This document shows positions 8,887 through 16,816 of a DNA stretch of 64,000 bases, piece after piece; position 1 is the first letter of the stretch, and the number at the start of each line of letters is the position of its first letter. The notes beneath the pieces are model-generated. The model was not told where the DNA came from, did no database searches, and worked only from the letters and a program-made list of their open reading frames with translations. A program made the translations under genes and the position numbers. The DNA is from Planococcus donghaensis MPA1U2 (GTDB taxonomy: Bacteria; Bacillota; Bacilli; Bacillales_A; Planococcaceae): positions 62,001 to 126,000 of the forward strand of contig NZ_AEPB01000015.1 of the NCBI RefSeq assembly GCF_000189395.1. Direction: 5' to 3'.

Positions 8887-9915
8887 ATGGTCATTCAATA
8901 CAAATGTCCAAACTGTGGCTCGGATATGGCGTACGATAGTGAGTCAGGCCATCTTTCCTGTCCAAATTGTGGCAGACAAGATGACATTGAAACCTTTCCG
9001 GAAACAAATATTATTCGGAAGTTCGACCCGGATGAAGCGAAAGAGTACTATTGTGAAAACTGCGGAGCGGTTATTTTAACAGAGGCTGAAACCACTGCAA
9101 CCCATTGCAGTTTTTGTGGGGCACCAGTGTTATTAGCCGATCGACTGACAGGAGACTTAGCTCCTGCAAAAGTCATTCCTTTTACTATCAGTAAGGAAGA
9201 AGCTATCGCTGCTTTTAAAAAATGGACAAAAAATGGCAGATTAACGCCGAGAGGTTTTACGAGTGGTGATCGCATTAAAAAAATGACAGGCATGTATGTG
9301 CCATTTTGGTTATACGATATTGAAGGAAAAGCCGATGTAGATGCACTCGCAACGAGAGTCCGTAGCTATACAAGAGGAGATACCATTTACACAGAGACCG
9401 ATTTTTATGATGTTCGTCGGGAACTAGATCTCAGTTATTTAAAAGTACCAGCAGATGCATCAGAGAAAATGGACGATGAGTTAATGGATAAACTAGAACC
9501 TTACAACTATGGAGAGTTGAAAGATTTTAAAATGCCTTATTTGGCAGGCTATCTTGCGGAAAAATACGATTTTGATGATGAGGCATTGTTCTCGCGAATC
9601 GAATCGAAAATCGTTCCGTATATCGACTCGTATATAAGCAACACCATTTCAGGATACTCAACTGTTAGTTACACCAATAAACAAATTCACACGCATAAAA
9701 AAAATGTTTACTATACCTTGTTTCCTGTATGGATGGTATATTACGACTTTGATAACAAAGAACATACTTTTGCGATGAATGGTCAAACTGGGAAAGTAGT
9801 CGGCAAGCCGCCGATTAGTGCGTTTAAAGTTGCAGCTTGGTTTACTGGAATTGCAGCTTCCACATTTGCTGTTGTAAAAGCAATTTCGTTTGCTGTGGGA
9901 GGTGTTTTGTGGTGA
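8887..9915 (+). CDS. ydjG: Zinc-ribbon membrane-associated protein YdjG
   Basis: 342 residues. Two zinc ribbons at the N-terminus: CPNCG...CPNCG (about 6-28) and CENCG...CSFCG (about 56-78). A large mixed domain follows and a single hydrophobic helix closes the C-terminus (about 313-340). AAAGGAGG is seven or eight bases before the ATG. It overlaps the start of ydjH by four bases. In B. subtilis YdjG and YdjH recruit PspA and YdjI to the membrane; by synteny the same complex is expected here. Confidence 0.88.
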   Translation: MVIQYKCPNCGSDMAYDSESGHLSCPNCGRQDDIETFPETNIIRKFDPDEAKEYYCENCGAVILTEAETTATHCSFCGAPVLLADRLTGDLAPAKVIPFTISKEEAIAAFKKWTKNGRLTPRGFTSGDRIKKMTGMYVPFWLYDIEGKADVDALATRVRSYTRGDTIYTETDFYDVRRELDLSYLKVPADASEKMDDELMDKLEPYNYGELKDFKMPYLAGYLAEKYDFDDEALFSRIESKIVPYIDSYISNTISGYSTVSYTNKQIHTHKKNVYYTLFPVWMVYYDFDNKEHTFAMNGQTGKVVGKPPISAFKVAAWFTGIAASTFAVVKAISFAVGGVLW

Positions 9916-10691
9916 ACACTTTTAAAGCAAAAGCGTTACTGATTGTTTGTTTAGTGCTCTTACTTACCGGCATAAGTGGTGTTACTGCGTTTGCTGCAGT
10001 AGATCAGCACATATATGACGAGGCCAATTTACTAAGCGAATCAGAGATAGCCGAGTTGGAAGCTGTCGCCACAGAATACAGTCAGAAACAAAACGCAGAC
10101 TTTTTATTTTTAACCACTGCAGATGAACAATCGCCAGATATTGTTACGTATATGGGTGATTTTTTTGATGAGTGGGCAGTCCAGAACAATCAGGAAAATG
10201 CAGTTTTGCTAACGATGAACATTGCCACACGTGATGTTTACTTAGCTGGCTTTGGTACAACTGAAACAACATTAGATGACCAACGCATTAATCTAGTATT
10301 AGATCGAATCATAGCTGAAATGCAAAATGGCGATTATGCAGATGCTTTCCGTGAAACAGTAACGACTTCAAGTCGTTATATGGAGTTTAGACCGGGTGTA
10401 AATCCGGAAAATATCTTTTTTAAAACATGGTTTCAACTAGGGATTGCGCTAATTCTAGGGGGAATCGTAGTCAGCTTTATGCTTTACAATTCAGCTGGCC
10501 GTGTTACGACAACGGCGAGTACGTATGTGGATAGCGACCATACAAGAGTCACTGGTACGAGAGATCAATTCCGCAATAAAACCGTATCACGCCGGAAAGT
10601 TCCGAAAAAAAGCAGCGGTGGCGGTGGTTTCGGTGGTGGGGGGAGTACGGGCGGTGGCCGTTCATTTAGTGGCGGTGGCCGCAATTTTTAA
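9912..10691 (+). CDS. ydjH: TPM-domain membrane protein YdjH
   Basis: 259 residues from a GTG at 9912 that overlaps the TGA of ydjG; GGGAGG lies eight bases upstream. The frame extends to 9837, but that region is the ydjG 3' end. A signal peptide or anchor (residues about 5-30, ending AFA) precedes a TPM domain (about 35-150) of the kind found in thylakoid-repair and membrane-stress proteins. A second helix is at about 180-200, and a basic stretch and a striking Gly/Ser-rich tail with FGGGG and SFSGGG follow. Length is close to the B. subtilis YdjH. Confidence 0.87.
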   Translation: MNTFKAKALLIVCLVLLLTGISGVTAFAAVDQHIYDEANLLSESEIAELEAVATEYSQKQNADFLFLTTADEQSPDIVTYMGDFFDEWAVQNNQENAVLLTMNIATRDVYLAGFGTTETTLDDQRINLVLDRIIAEMQNGDYADAFRETVTTSSRYMEFRPGVNPENIFFKTWFQLGIALILGGIVVSFMLYNSAGRVTTTASTYVDSDHTRVTGTRDQFRNKTVSRRKVPKKSSGGGGFGGGGSTGGGRSFSGGGRNF

Positions 10692-10724
10692 AAGTGGATG
10701 GAACTAAAGGAAGGAATGAACAAA

Positions 10725-11720
10725 ATGGGTTTTTTTGGAAATCAATTTTCAGATGTAGTGGAATGGGAAGAATTTAGAGAAGATATGATTTTCTGGAAAT
10801 GGACCAATAATGAAGTGAAAAAAGGCAGTAAGCTCATCATTCGTCCTGGCCAAGATGCGATCTTTATTAATAACGGAAAAGTCGAAGGGATATTCGAAGA
10901 AGAAGGCGAGTATGATATCGAATCAGAAATTGTGCCCTTTCTATCTACGTTAAAGGGATTCCGTTTTGGTTTTAATAGTGGCATGCGTGTAGAAGTATTG
11001 TTTGTTAACACAAAAGAATTCACTGTTAGATGGGGAACGCAAAATCCAATCAATATCCCATCACCACAGCTTCCAGGGGGCATGCCCATTCGTGCGAATG
11101 GTACATTCCAATTCAAGGTAAGTGATTATATTGGCTTGATCGATAAAATTGCAGGTGTCCGAAGCAGCTATTTAGTAGAGGATGTGAAAATCCGCATCAC
11201 GGCAATACTAGACCAGCTCTTAATGAGATGGATTAGTAAAGAAGGCAAAGACATGTTTAACTTACAAGCAAATGCGCATGAAATTAGTCAAGGTATTCAA
11301 GATGACTTGAACATGCAACTAATGGATGACGGCATGAAAGTGACGCGTTTCCAAGTAATGAGCTTTAACTATCCGAAGGAAATTCAAGAGATGATCAATA
11401 AAAGTGCGTCACACGGCATGGTTGGTGACGTCTCGAAATACCAACAGATTTCTGTGGCAGACGCTATGGGCAAATCTTCTGGTTCTAATACAGCTTCTGA
11501 TATGGCGGGCATGATGATGGGCATGAACATCGCGAAAGAAATGATGGATGACCAAAAAGAATCAGAGACCAACAAACAGCAAAGCGCTGCTGAGAGTACA
11601 AATGATTCGAACACCCAAACAACGAGCGGTGAAAAAACAGTACCGAAATTCTGTCCGAACTGCGGTCAAAAAAATGAAGGAGCCAATTTCTGTCCAAACT
11701 GTGGGCAAAAGTTAGCGTAA
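10725..11720 (+). CDS. ydjI: SPFH-domain protein with C-terminal zinc ribbon, YdjI
   Basis: 331 residues starting MGFFGNQFSD; the ATG at 10725 has AGGAAGGA upstream, and the in-frame ATGs at 10698 and 10716 are badly spaced. Residues about 20-240 form an SPFH/band-7-like fold as in virion core protein-like YdjI; a Met-rich linker (AGMMMGMNIAKEMM) follows and the end carries a double zinc ribbon, CPNCG...CPNCG. Fourth gene of the pspA operon, and the last, because a terminator follows at once. Expected to work with PspA at the membrane. Confidence 0.87.
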   Translation: MGFFGNQFSDVVEWEEFREDMIFWKWTNNEVKKGSKLIIRPGQDAIFINNGKVEGIFEEEGEYDIESEIVPFLSTLKGFRFGFNSGMRVEVLFVNTKEFTVRWGTQNPINIPSPQLPGGMPIRANGTFQFKVSDYIGLIDKIAGVRSSYLVEDVKIRITAILDQLLMRWISKEGKDMFNLQANAHEISQGIQDDLNMQLMDDGMKVTRFQVMSFNYPKEIQEMINKSASHGMVGDVSKYQQISVADAMGKSSGSNTASDMAGMMMGMNIAKEMMDDQKESETNKQQSAAESTNDSNTQTTSGEKTVPKFCPNCGQKNEGANFCPNCGQKLA

Positions 11721-11727
11721 ATAAATG

Positions 11728-11773
11728 ACAAAACCGCTATGAGGATATTAATCCCCGTAGCGGTTTTGTTTGT
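11728..11773 (+). terminator. Terminator of the pspA-ydjGHI operon
   Basis: Arms CAAAACCGCTA and TAGCGGTTTTG with a T-rich tail directly after the ydjI stop. Confidence 0.85.
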
Positions 11774-11816
11774 CTAAATTCTTTTGATCGATAAAAAACT
11801 GGCTGCTGTTCATTTT

Positions 11817-12995
11817 TTAAGCAGATGCACATTTTTTCAAACGGATATAATACGACCATAATTTAACTAATAAAGATCCGTAAATAGTGATACACAGTAT
11901 AAATGCAAAAGTTCCCCATGATACCCATTGAGATATTGCTGTTTCATGTTGGAAGCTATTAACAAGAAAGTATAGATACAAAAGGGTAAAAGGTAAAAAG
12001 AAGACAGTATACGTAAAGACCATCTTTTTAGCTTGGTTGATTCGACTTGAATCATTGCTATACAATTGTGGGCGCTCTTGATCTTGTGAATATTCTTGAC
12101 TCCAGATTGTCCAGTTTTCAAAATTCGAAATGGAGTGGAAGCAATTAGACCAACCAGCTTCTTTGTGAATGGAGAAATAGCTTGCAGGTGGTTGCCGTTG
12201 GTAATCGACTTTATATGCTACGCAACGTGGTTCGCCCATTGTAAAGTGAAAAATCATGCCGATTCGATTGACGTGATACAAATTGAATCCACGTTGTTCC
12301 ATAGACTCTAGCCAGCTTTCCAATTTATCAGGAGAATACATCCAAGCTAATCGAATTTTGGTTACCCGCCGTCCTGAATGTTTCAGTTGCCTTTCTTCCT
12401 GTTTGTTGAGTTTTTTGCTTTTTGAAAGAGTCTCTACAGCAATTCGGCCTCTAAGATCTTTATTTGTTTTTGTGATTTTGGTAATCGAGTAAATTCCAAT
12501 CGCAACTAAACTAATGACTAACGCAAAGAATGCATACGTAATTATCCAGTAAGGGCTTTCTTCTATAACAATGGCTTCGTCTGTAAAAAGATATGAAAAT
12601 GCTAGTGAAATGGGAGCGATTAATACAGATAGTAAATAAAATAAAAGTCCAAAAAACACGTATGTAATTGTTTGATTGTGCTTAATAACACCATCTCTAG
12701 ATGGAGAGTTTTTAATTGTCTCCGCAGGTTGGCGGTTCGTCGCAATTTGCCATTTTCCGGCCAGCGAAGCCACGTTCCAACCCTCTTTTTGCAAAGTAGG
12801 GGCAAGTGCAGGCGATTTAAATTTATCGTAAGCAATTCGATAAATTCTTGATTCAGGAACAGCTTCTTTAAAATAAAAGCAGCGCGTCCATCGGTTCAGC
12901 TTTTCAAAGACATGGCCATTGTTCTCCATTTGTGACAACCATTCTTCGGTTTTTTCAACATCGTAGCTCCAAAAAGGTCTGTACATTTTCTTCAT
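11817..12995 (-). CDS. Membrane protein with two DUF2812 domains
   Basis: 392 residues. Two soluble DUF2812-like modules, each with a W-Y-x3-K/D-x-E-x-W-L-x-x-M pattern (SYDVEKTEEWLSQMENNG near 9; MYSPDKLESWLESMEQRG near 217), alternate with two membrane hairpins (about 105-170 and 325-385). The domain has no known activity. The ATG overlaps the stop of the upstream PadR gene by four bases, and GAGGAGG supports it. DUF2812 genes commonly follow PadR repressors in Firmicutes, and this copy fits that pattern. Confidence 0.85.
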   Translation of the reverse strand: MKKMYRPFWSYDVEKTEEWLSQMENNGHVFEKLNRWTRCFYFKEAVPESRIYRIAYDKFKSPALAPTLQKEGWNVASLAGKWQIATNRQPAETIKNSPSRDGVIKHNQTITYVFFGLLFYLLSVLIAPISLAFSYLFTDEAIVIEESPYWIITYAFFALVISLVAIGIYSITKITKTNKDLRGRIAVETLSKSKKLNKQEERQLKHSGRRVTKIRLAWMYSPDKLESWLESMEQRGFNLYHVNRIGMIFHFTMGEPRCVAYKVDYQRQPPASYFSIHKEAGWSNCFHSISNFENWTIWSQEYSQDQERPQLYSNDSSRINQAKKMVFTYTVFFLPFTLLYLYFLVNSFQHETAISQWVSWGTFAFILCITIYGSLLVKLWSYYIRLKKCASA

Positions 12996-13321
12996 TGGAA
13001 ATCCTCCTCAAAAGTCAGTGCATTTTGATGTAACTCTTTTAGTCTTTGAATTTCTTGGTTCATTAATTGCTTGCCGGTATCGGTAATTTCGTAAACCGTT
13101 TTTCGTTGTTCGTCTGCGAATACGACAATCACGCCATCTTTTTGCATTTTGGTTAAGGTCCCATAAACAGTGCCAGATCCCAAGATAAGCCGACCTGATG
13201 TGAGTTCTTCAACGTGCTTAATAATGCCGTAGCCATGACGAGGTGTGGTTAAAGATAATAAGATGTAAAAAGCAGTTTCCGTCATAGGGACGTACTTTTT
13301 CAACATTTTTTGTATATCCAT
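12992..13321 (-). CDS. PadR family transcriptional regulator
   Basis: 109 residues. The N-terminal winged helix has the PadR hallmark YILLSLTTPRHGYGI (about 14-28) and the segment GSGTVYGTLTKMQKDGVI forms the recognition helix and wing. The short C-terminal helix is that of PadR-s2 proteins. The Met at 13321 has GGGGT eight bases upstream; the alternative GTG at 13348 has no site. It probably represses its own operon with the DUF2812 gene, using the inverted repeat at 13339-13377. Confidence 0.88.
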   Translation of the reverse strand: MDIQKMLKKYVPMTETAFYILLSLTTPRHGYGIIKHVEELTSGRLILGSGTVYGTLTKMQKDGVIVVFADEQRKTVYEITDTGKQLMNQEIQRLKELHQNALTFEEDFQ

Positions 13322-13338
13322 TGATAGTACCCCATTTC

Positions 13339-13377
13339 TATATGTCACACCTTGACTATATCACGACGTGACATATA
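13339..13377. promoter_or_regulatory. Inverted repeat, candidate PadR operator
   Basis: TATATGTCAC and GTGACATATA are exact reverse complements 19 bases apart, immediately upstream of the padR start. PadR proteins bind ATGT/ACAT half-sites, which are the ends of these arms. Confidence 0.6.
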
Positions 13378-13530
13378 ATGCTTAACTTTTTTGGAAAACT
13401 TAAAAATCGAAAGACTGTTAACTTTTCTGAAGATAGTACATGAAAATAAAAAACATTTCTAAAAAGCAGGAGCCCAAAGTGAACCATTGCATTAACAAAT
13501 TATTAATGACAGAATGTTCGGATTAATATT

Positions 13531-13558
13531 TTGACATTCCGTTAAAAGCGAGTATGAT
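13531..13558 (+). promoter_or_regulatory. Sigma-A promoter of the 32-residue gene
   Basis: TTGACA, 16 bases, TATGAT. A strong match to consensus, 25 bases before the small open frame. Confidence 0.7.
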
Positions 13559-13582
13559 GAGGGTAAAGGAGGAGGAATTTCT

Positions 13583-13681
13583 ATGGAAACCACTTTTGGT
13601 TTTGTGCCTATGCTTGTTATCTCGGCCATCATGATCGTGCTCATCATGTCCTATTTCTTCTTCCATCATTGGGCAAAGTGA
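13583..13681 (+). CDS. 32-residue single-pass membrane peptide
   Basis: The protein reads METTFGFVPM then a hydrophobic helix (about residues 8-27, LVISAIMIVLIMSYFFF) and ends HHWAK. It has its own strong promoter, a very good ribosome site (AAAGGAGGAGG six or more bases before the ATG) and its own terminator 13 bases after the stop, so it is a complete transcription unit. Size and topology resemble regulatory or assembly peptides of membrane complexes, but I recognise no family. The terminal His-His-Trp may be noteworthy. Confidence 0.75.
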   Translation: METTFGFVPMLVISAIMIVLIMSYFFFHHWAK

Positions 13682-13693
13682 GTACAAAATAGT

Positions 13694-13722
13694 AAATCCG
13701 CATGCTATCATGCGGATTTTTT
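13694..13722 (+). terminator. Terminator of the 32-residue gene
   Basis: Arms AAATCCGCATG and CATGCGGATTT, then T-rich sequence. Confidence 0.85.
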
Positions 13723-13738
13723 AATGAGTTAAAAATTA

Positions 13739-13774
13739 AAAAATCCACATCCGTTATATCAGATGTGGATTTTC
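13739..13774 (-). terminator. Terminator of the yjiH-like operon
   Basis: Arms AAATCCACATC and GATGTGGATTT; on the minus strand a T-rich tail follows. It lies just beyond the stop at 13779. Confidence 0.8.
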
Positions 13775-13778
13775 TTAT

Positions 13779-15143
13779 TTATACAAATAGGTGACCGAAC
13801 AACACAAGTATCGGCAGTGTAATGATCGTGCGTAAAACAAAGATCACTGCCAGTTCCCAGAACTTAACAGGAATATTTGAACGTAAAATCAAAATACCGA
13901 TCTCAGACATATAAATAATTTGCGTTAACGAAACACCTGCAAGAACAAAGCGTGTTAGTTCGCTTTCAATGCCACCACCAAGTACGGCTGGCAAGAACAT
14001 ATCTGCAAACCCAACTAGGAAAGTAGGGGCTGCTTCAGCAGCTTCAGGCAATCCGAACATCGTAAGTACAGGAATTAGTGGGTAAGAAATAATTTTGAAA
14101 AGCGGCGTGTATTCTGCCACGATCAAAGCGGTTGTACCAAGTGCAAAAACGAGTGGGATTAATGCTAACCAAATATCAAGAACTGTTTCAATTCCCATTT
14201 TCGCAAGTTTTTTCGGGCTCGCCGCGCTGCTAGCTTTACGTCGTGCTTCATCAAATCCCCACTGGAATAGTGATGCGTCTTCAGGGATCGTATCATCAAC
14301 TTGTTTACCAACTGGTGCATAGTATTCATCTTTTTTACGAGACAATGGCGGAATACGTGGCATAATAATTGCTGCTACTAAGCAAGCAACTGATACAGCC
14401 ACATAGAATGGAAGAAACAAATGGCCAATACCGACAACATTTGCGACAACCAAACTAAACGCAACAGAAGCAATTGAAAATGTAGTTGCAATAACGGAAG
14501 CTTCCCGTCCAGAATAGTTACCTTCATCGTATTGCTTCATTGTAACCAGTACCCCAACAGGTGCAGCGCCCATCCAAGATGCCATTGCATCGATAGAAGA
14601 ACGGCCAGGTAAAGTAAAGACAGGGCGCATGAATTTGTTTAGTAAAGTTCCAACGAATTCCATCAACCCGAATTCTACGAGTAGAGGCAACAAAATCCCA
14701 GCAAATAAGAACCATGTTAACAACACAGGCGCAAGGTCATAAAGAACAACGCCTCCTGTTGCTCTAGAAGAAATGATTTCAGGACCCATTTTGTAATATG
14801 CCATAAATCCAAAAGCAAATGCCAATATGCGAACAAGAAGCCCAAAAGCTCCGTTAATGAAAGTGCTCTTTAAAAAGGGTGAGTTTTGAACAAATTCTGG
14901 CTTTGTGATTGTAGCCAGTACGCTCGCCAGTGCTGAAAAACCAAGTAAGATAACAATAAATGCAGGAATGATATCGCCGAACGTTTTTAATAAGAATGAC
15001 GCTAAAATCCCGACGCCAATCGTTATTTCTCCGTTATAAGGAATAGGACATAAGAAGAGCAATGCTCCGATAATAGAAGGTATTAAAAACTTCCACGTAT
15101 CAATTGATTCAATTGTCTTTTTTTCGCTGTGTAGCATAGTCAT
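13779..15143 (-). CDS. YjiH family transporter (nucleoside-recognition Gate domain)
   Basis: 454 residues, about ten to twelve membrane helices. The segment LPGRSSIDAMASWMGAAPVGVLVTMKQYDEGNYSGREASVIATTFSI (about 177-223) is the conserved core of YjiH/Gate-domain proteins, which are related to spore-maturation proteins and to nucleoside transporters. The substrate is unknown. Its ATG overlaps the stop of the regulator gene by four bases, so the two are cotranscribed and the regulator most likely controls this transporter. Confidence 0.82.
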   Translation of the reverse strand: MTMLHSEKKTIESIDTWKFLIPSIIGALLFLCPIPYNGEITIGVGILASFLLKTFGDIIPAFIVILLGFSALASVLATITKPEFVQNSPFLKSTFINGAFGLLVRILAFAFGFMAYYKMGPEIISSRATGGVVLYDLAPVLLTWFLFAGILLPLLVEFGLMEFVGTLLNKFMRPVFTLPGRSSIDAMASWMGAAPVGVLVTMKQYDEGNYSGREASVIATTFSIASVAFSLVVANVVGIGHLFLPFYVAVSVACLVAAIIMPRIPPLSRKKDEYYAPVGKQVDDTIPEDASLFQWGFDEARRKASSAASPKKLAKMGIETVLDIWLALIPLVFALGTTALIVAEYTPLFKIISYPLIPVLTMFGLPEAAEAAPTFLVGFADMFLPAVLGGGIESELTRFVLAGVSLTQIIYMSEIGILILRSNIPVKFWELAVIFVLRTIITLPILVLFGHLFV

Positions 15144-16471
15144 ATAATTTCCCCCCCAATAGGTATGTCTGTATATTTTTTTAGTTTGCGAACGACGGAT
15201 GGTTGGCTAATGCCTAAAATATTTGCCATTTCAGTTGTCGTCCGGTAGCGCTTTTGTGCGTTCAGTATTACTTTCTTTTCAACCGATTCCAGAATGTGCG
15301 GAAGCGTTTGGCCGTGAAGTTCAAAACCAATGCGTTCGTCATGATCAGGTTGATAGGTGATGGGAAGGTCGTCGAGTGTGATGAATTCAGATTCACTTTC
15401 AATAAAGCTACGTTCTAACACGTTGCCCAATTCTCGGAAATTCCCTTTCCATGGCAACTGCAACAAATGAAAATATAAATCATCGGATACAGATTTTTGT
15501 TGAGCGTATCTGTGATTTAACTCTTCTACTACACGACTAATAGTCTGATCTAAATCATCGGGTCGCTCTCTTAGCGGAAGCAATTCAATGGAAGCTAAAT
15601 GTAGGAAATAAAACAGATCTTCGCGAAATTTTCCCTCAGTAACAGCTTGTTCAATTGAAGAGGTGCTAATAGCGATTACACGCGCAGTGTGTGGTTGTTG
15701 CAAAATCTTCAATAACGCTACTTGTGAAGCAGGTGAAAGCTGTTCAATTTCATTCAGTACAAGTGTTCCGCCGGCAGCTAAATTCATATAGCCCTCGCCA
15801 TTTAATCCTGTAAAGCTAATTTCAAACACCGATTCAGGGACTGCGCTGCAATTGACTTCGATAAAAGCGGCACCTTGTCGACTGCTCTGTGAGTGAATAA
15901 ATTTAGCCAATGCCGTTTTGCCGGTGCCAGGTTCTCCGTAAATCACAACAGGTACTTCGAGCTGCGCCATTTTAATGCCAGTTTGAAGTGCGCGGCTTGA
16001 TGAAGGACTTTCCATAACACACCCTTCAACTTGAAGTTGCTGGTTGCGGAGGTGAGCAAGCTCTCTTTTAACTTTAGACATTTCCGATTCTAGATTTACT
16101 AAGTATTCTTTCATGACCATCAATTGGGACATGTCATACGAGTAGCTGACAACAAAATCCACTTCACCGCTATCGTTAAAAAGCGGAATGCCCGTGATCA
16201 ACGCTTTTTTTCCAGAAGGCGTATTTTGTCTGATGACCACTTTTTTCTTTTGTTTCAATACGAGAGGGGTGATAGCAGGAGAAAAAATACCTGCTGCTTC
16301 TAGGTCATAAACAGATTTCCCGAGTAATTCTTCAGCCGCCACACCATAAGCTTCGCCACTGCGCGGGGAAGCTTTGATGATGCGTCCTTCTCGTGTAGTC
16401 ACGATAATATCTTCATCATACGTTTCGATAATTTCTTCATTAGTATTGGGAAGTAGAAATAAAGTATTCAT
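15140..16471 (-). CDS. PAS-AAA+-HTH regulator lacking GAFTGA (TyrR-like)
   Basis: 443 residues. A PAS domain (about 13-120) comes first, then a short coiled coil (about 120-145), an AAA+ domain (about 155-375) and a TyrR/Fis-type HTH at the C-terminus (TTEMANILGISQPSVVRKLKKY). Walker A GEPGTGKT (179-186) is intact. The GAFTGA loop needed to contact sigma-54 is absent (the place reads EISFTGLNG, about 217-225), and Walker B has Asn240 in place of Asp (LVLNEI). It is therefore probably not a sigma-54 activator but acts like TyrR on sigma-70-type promoters, with ATP hydrolysis reduced or lost. AAAGGAGG is near the start; a palindrome overlaps its promoter. Confidence 0.82.
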   Translation of the reverse strand: MNTLFLLPNTNEEIIETYDEDIIVTTREGRIIKASPRSGEAYGVAAEELLGKSVYDLEAAGIFSPAITPLVLKQKKKVVIRQNTPSGKKALITGIPLFNDSGEVDFVVSYSYDMSQLMVMKEYLVNLESEMSKVKRELAHLRNQQLQVEGCVMESPSSSRALQTGIKMAQLEVPVVIYGEPGTGKTALAKFIHSQSSRQGAAFIEVNCSAVPESVFEISFTGLNGEGYMNLAAGGTLVLNEIEQLSPASQVALLKILQQPHTARVIAISTSSIEQAVTEGKFREDLFYFLHLASIELLPLRERPDDLDQTISRVVEELNHRYAQQKSVSDDLYFHLLQLPWKGNFRELGNVLERSFIESESEFITLDDLPITYQPDHDERIGFELHGQTLPHILESVEKKVILNAQKRYRTTTEMANILGISQPSVVRKLKKYTDIPIGGEII

Positions 16472-16494
16472 TACTAACCTCCTTTATTCATTCT

Positions 16495-16532
16495 TGTATA
16501 GACTATACATTATTGAATAATCAAATTACAAG
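16495..16532 (-). promoter_or_regulatory. Promoter with overlapping palindrome before the AAA+ regulator
   Basis: On the minus strand TTGTAA, 18 bases, TATAGT. The -10 is embedded in the perfect palindrome TGTATAGACTATACA (plus-strand 16495-16509), which suggests autorepression. The half-site TGTATA resembles the TGTAAA of TyrR boxes, although the spacing differs. Confidence 0.5.
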
Positions 16533-16756
16533 GTTTATTTATATTATTTTTAAATAACTTTAAGCTATAAGCAGAATGGAAGAGTATTTTTTTATAAATA
16601 CAATTTTTTAAAAATTAGTGGAGTTGTAATTCTTATGAGGTGAAAGGTATTTTTATAAATTTTATATGTGGGGTGTTACTTGTTGGAAGAGAATATTCTG
16701 ACAACTCGAGTGAGTCATTATACATAAGTGTTGTATAGACTCGTAACTCCAGAAAA
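16510..16756. other. AT-rich intergenic region
   Basis: Between the regulator promoter and the terminator pair, nothing beyond A+T-rich sequence is supported. A second copy of the half palindrome (TGTATAGACTCG) occurs near 16733. Confidence 0.5.
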
Positions 16757-16804
16757 AAAGAAGTCACCCAAAATCAAATATCATTGATTTGGGTGACTTC
16801 TTTT
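16757..16804 (-). terminator. Terminator of the SLH gene (bidirectional shape)
   Basis: A long stem with arms AAGAAGTCACCCAAATCAA-like and its complement TTGATTTGGGTGACTTCTT surrounds ATATCA. A and T runs flank both sides. It lies just beyond the stop at 16817. Confidence 0.85.
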
Positions 16805-16816
16805 TTAGTAACAACT

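Noticed and set aside
8341-8898. 185-codon minus-strand open frame
   Set aside because: Antisense shadow of pspA; its Ser/Ala-rich composition mirrors the coiled-coil codons.
15140-16471. Active sigma-54-dependent enhancer-binding protein
   Set aside because: The GAFTGA loop is absent and no TGGCAC-N5-TTGC promoter is seen near the controlled gene.
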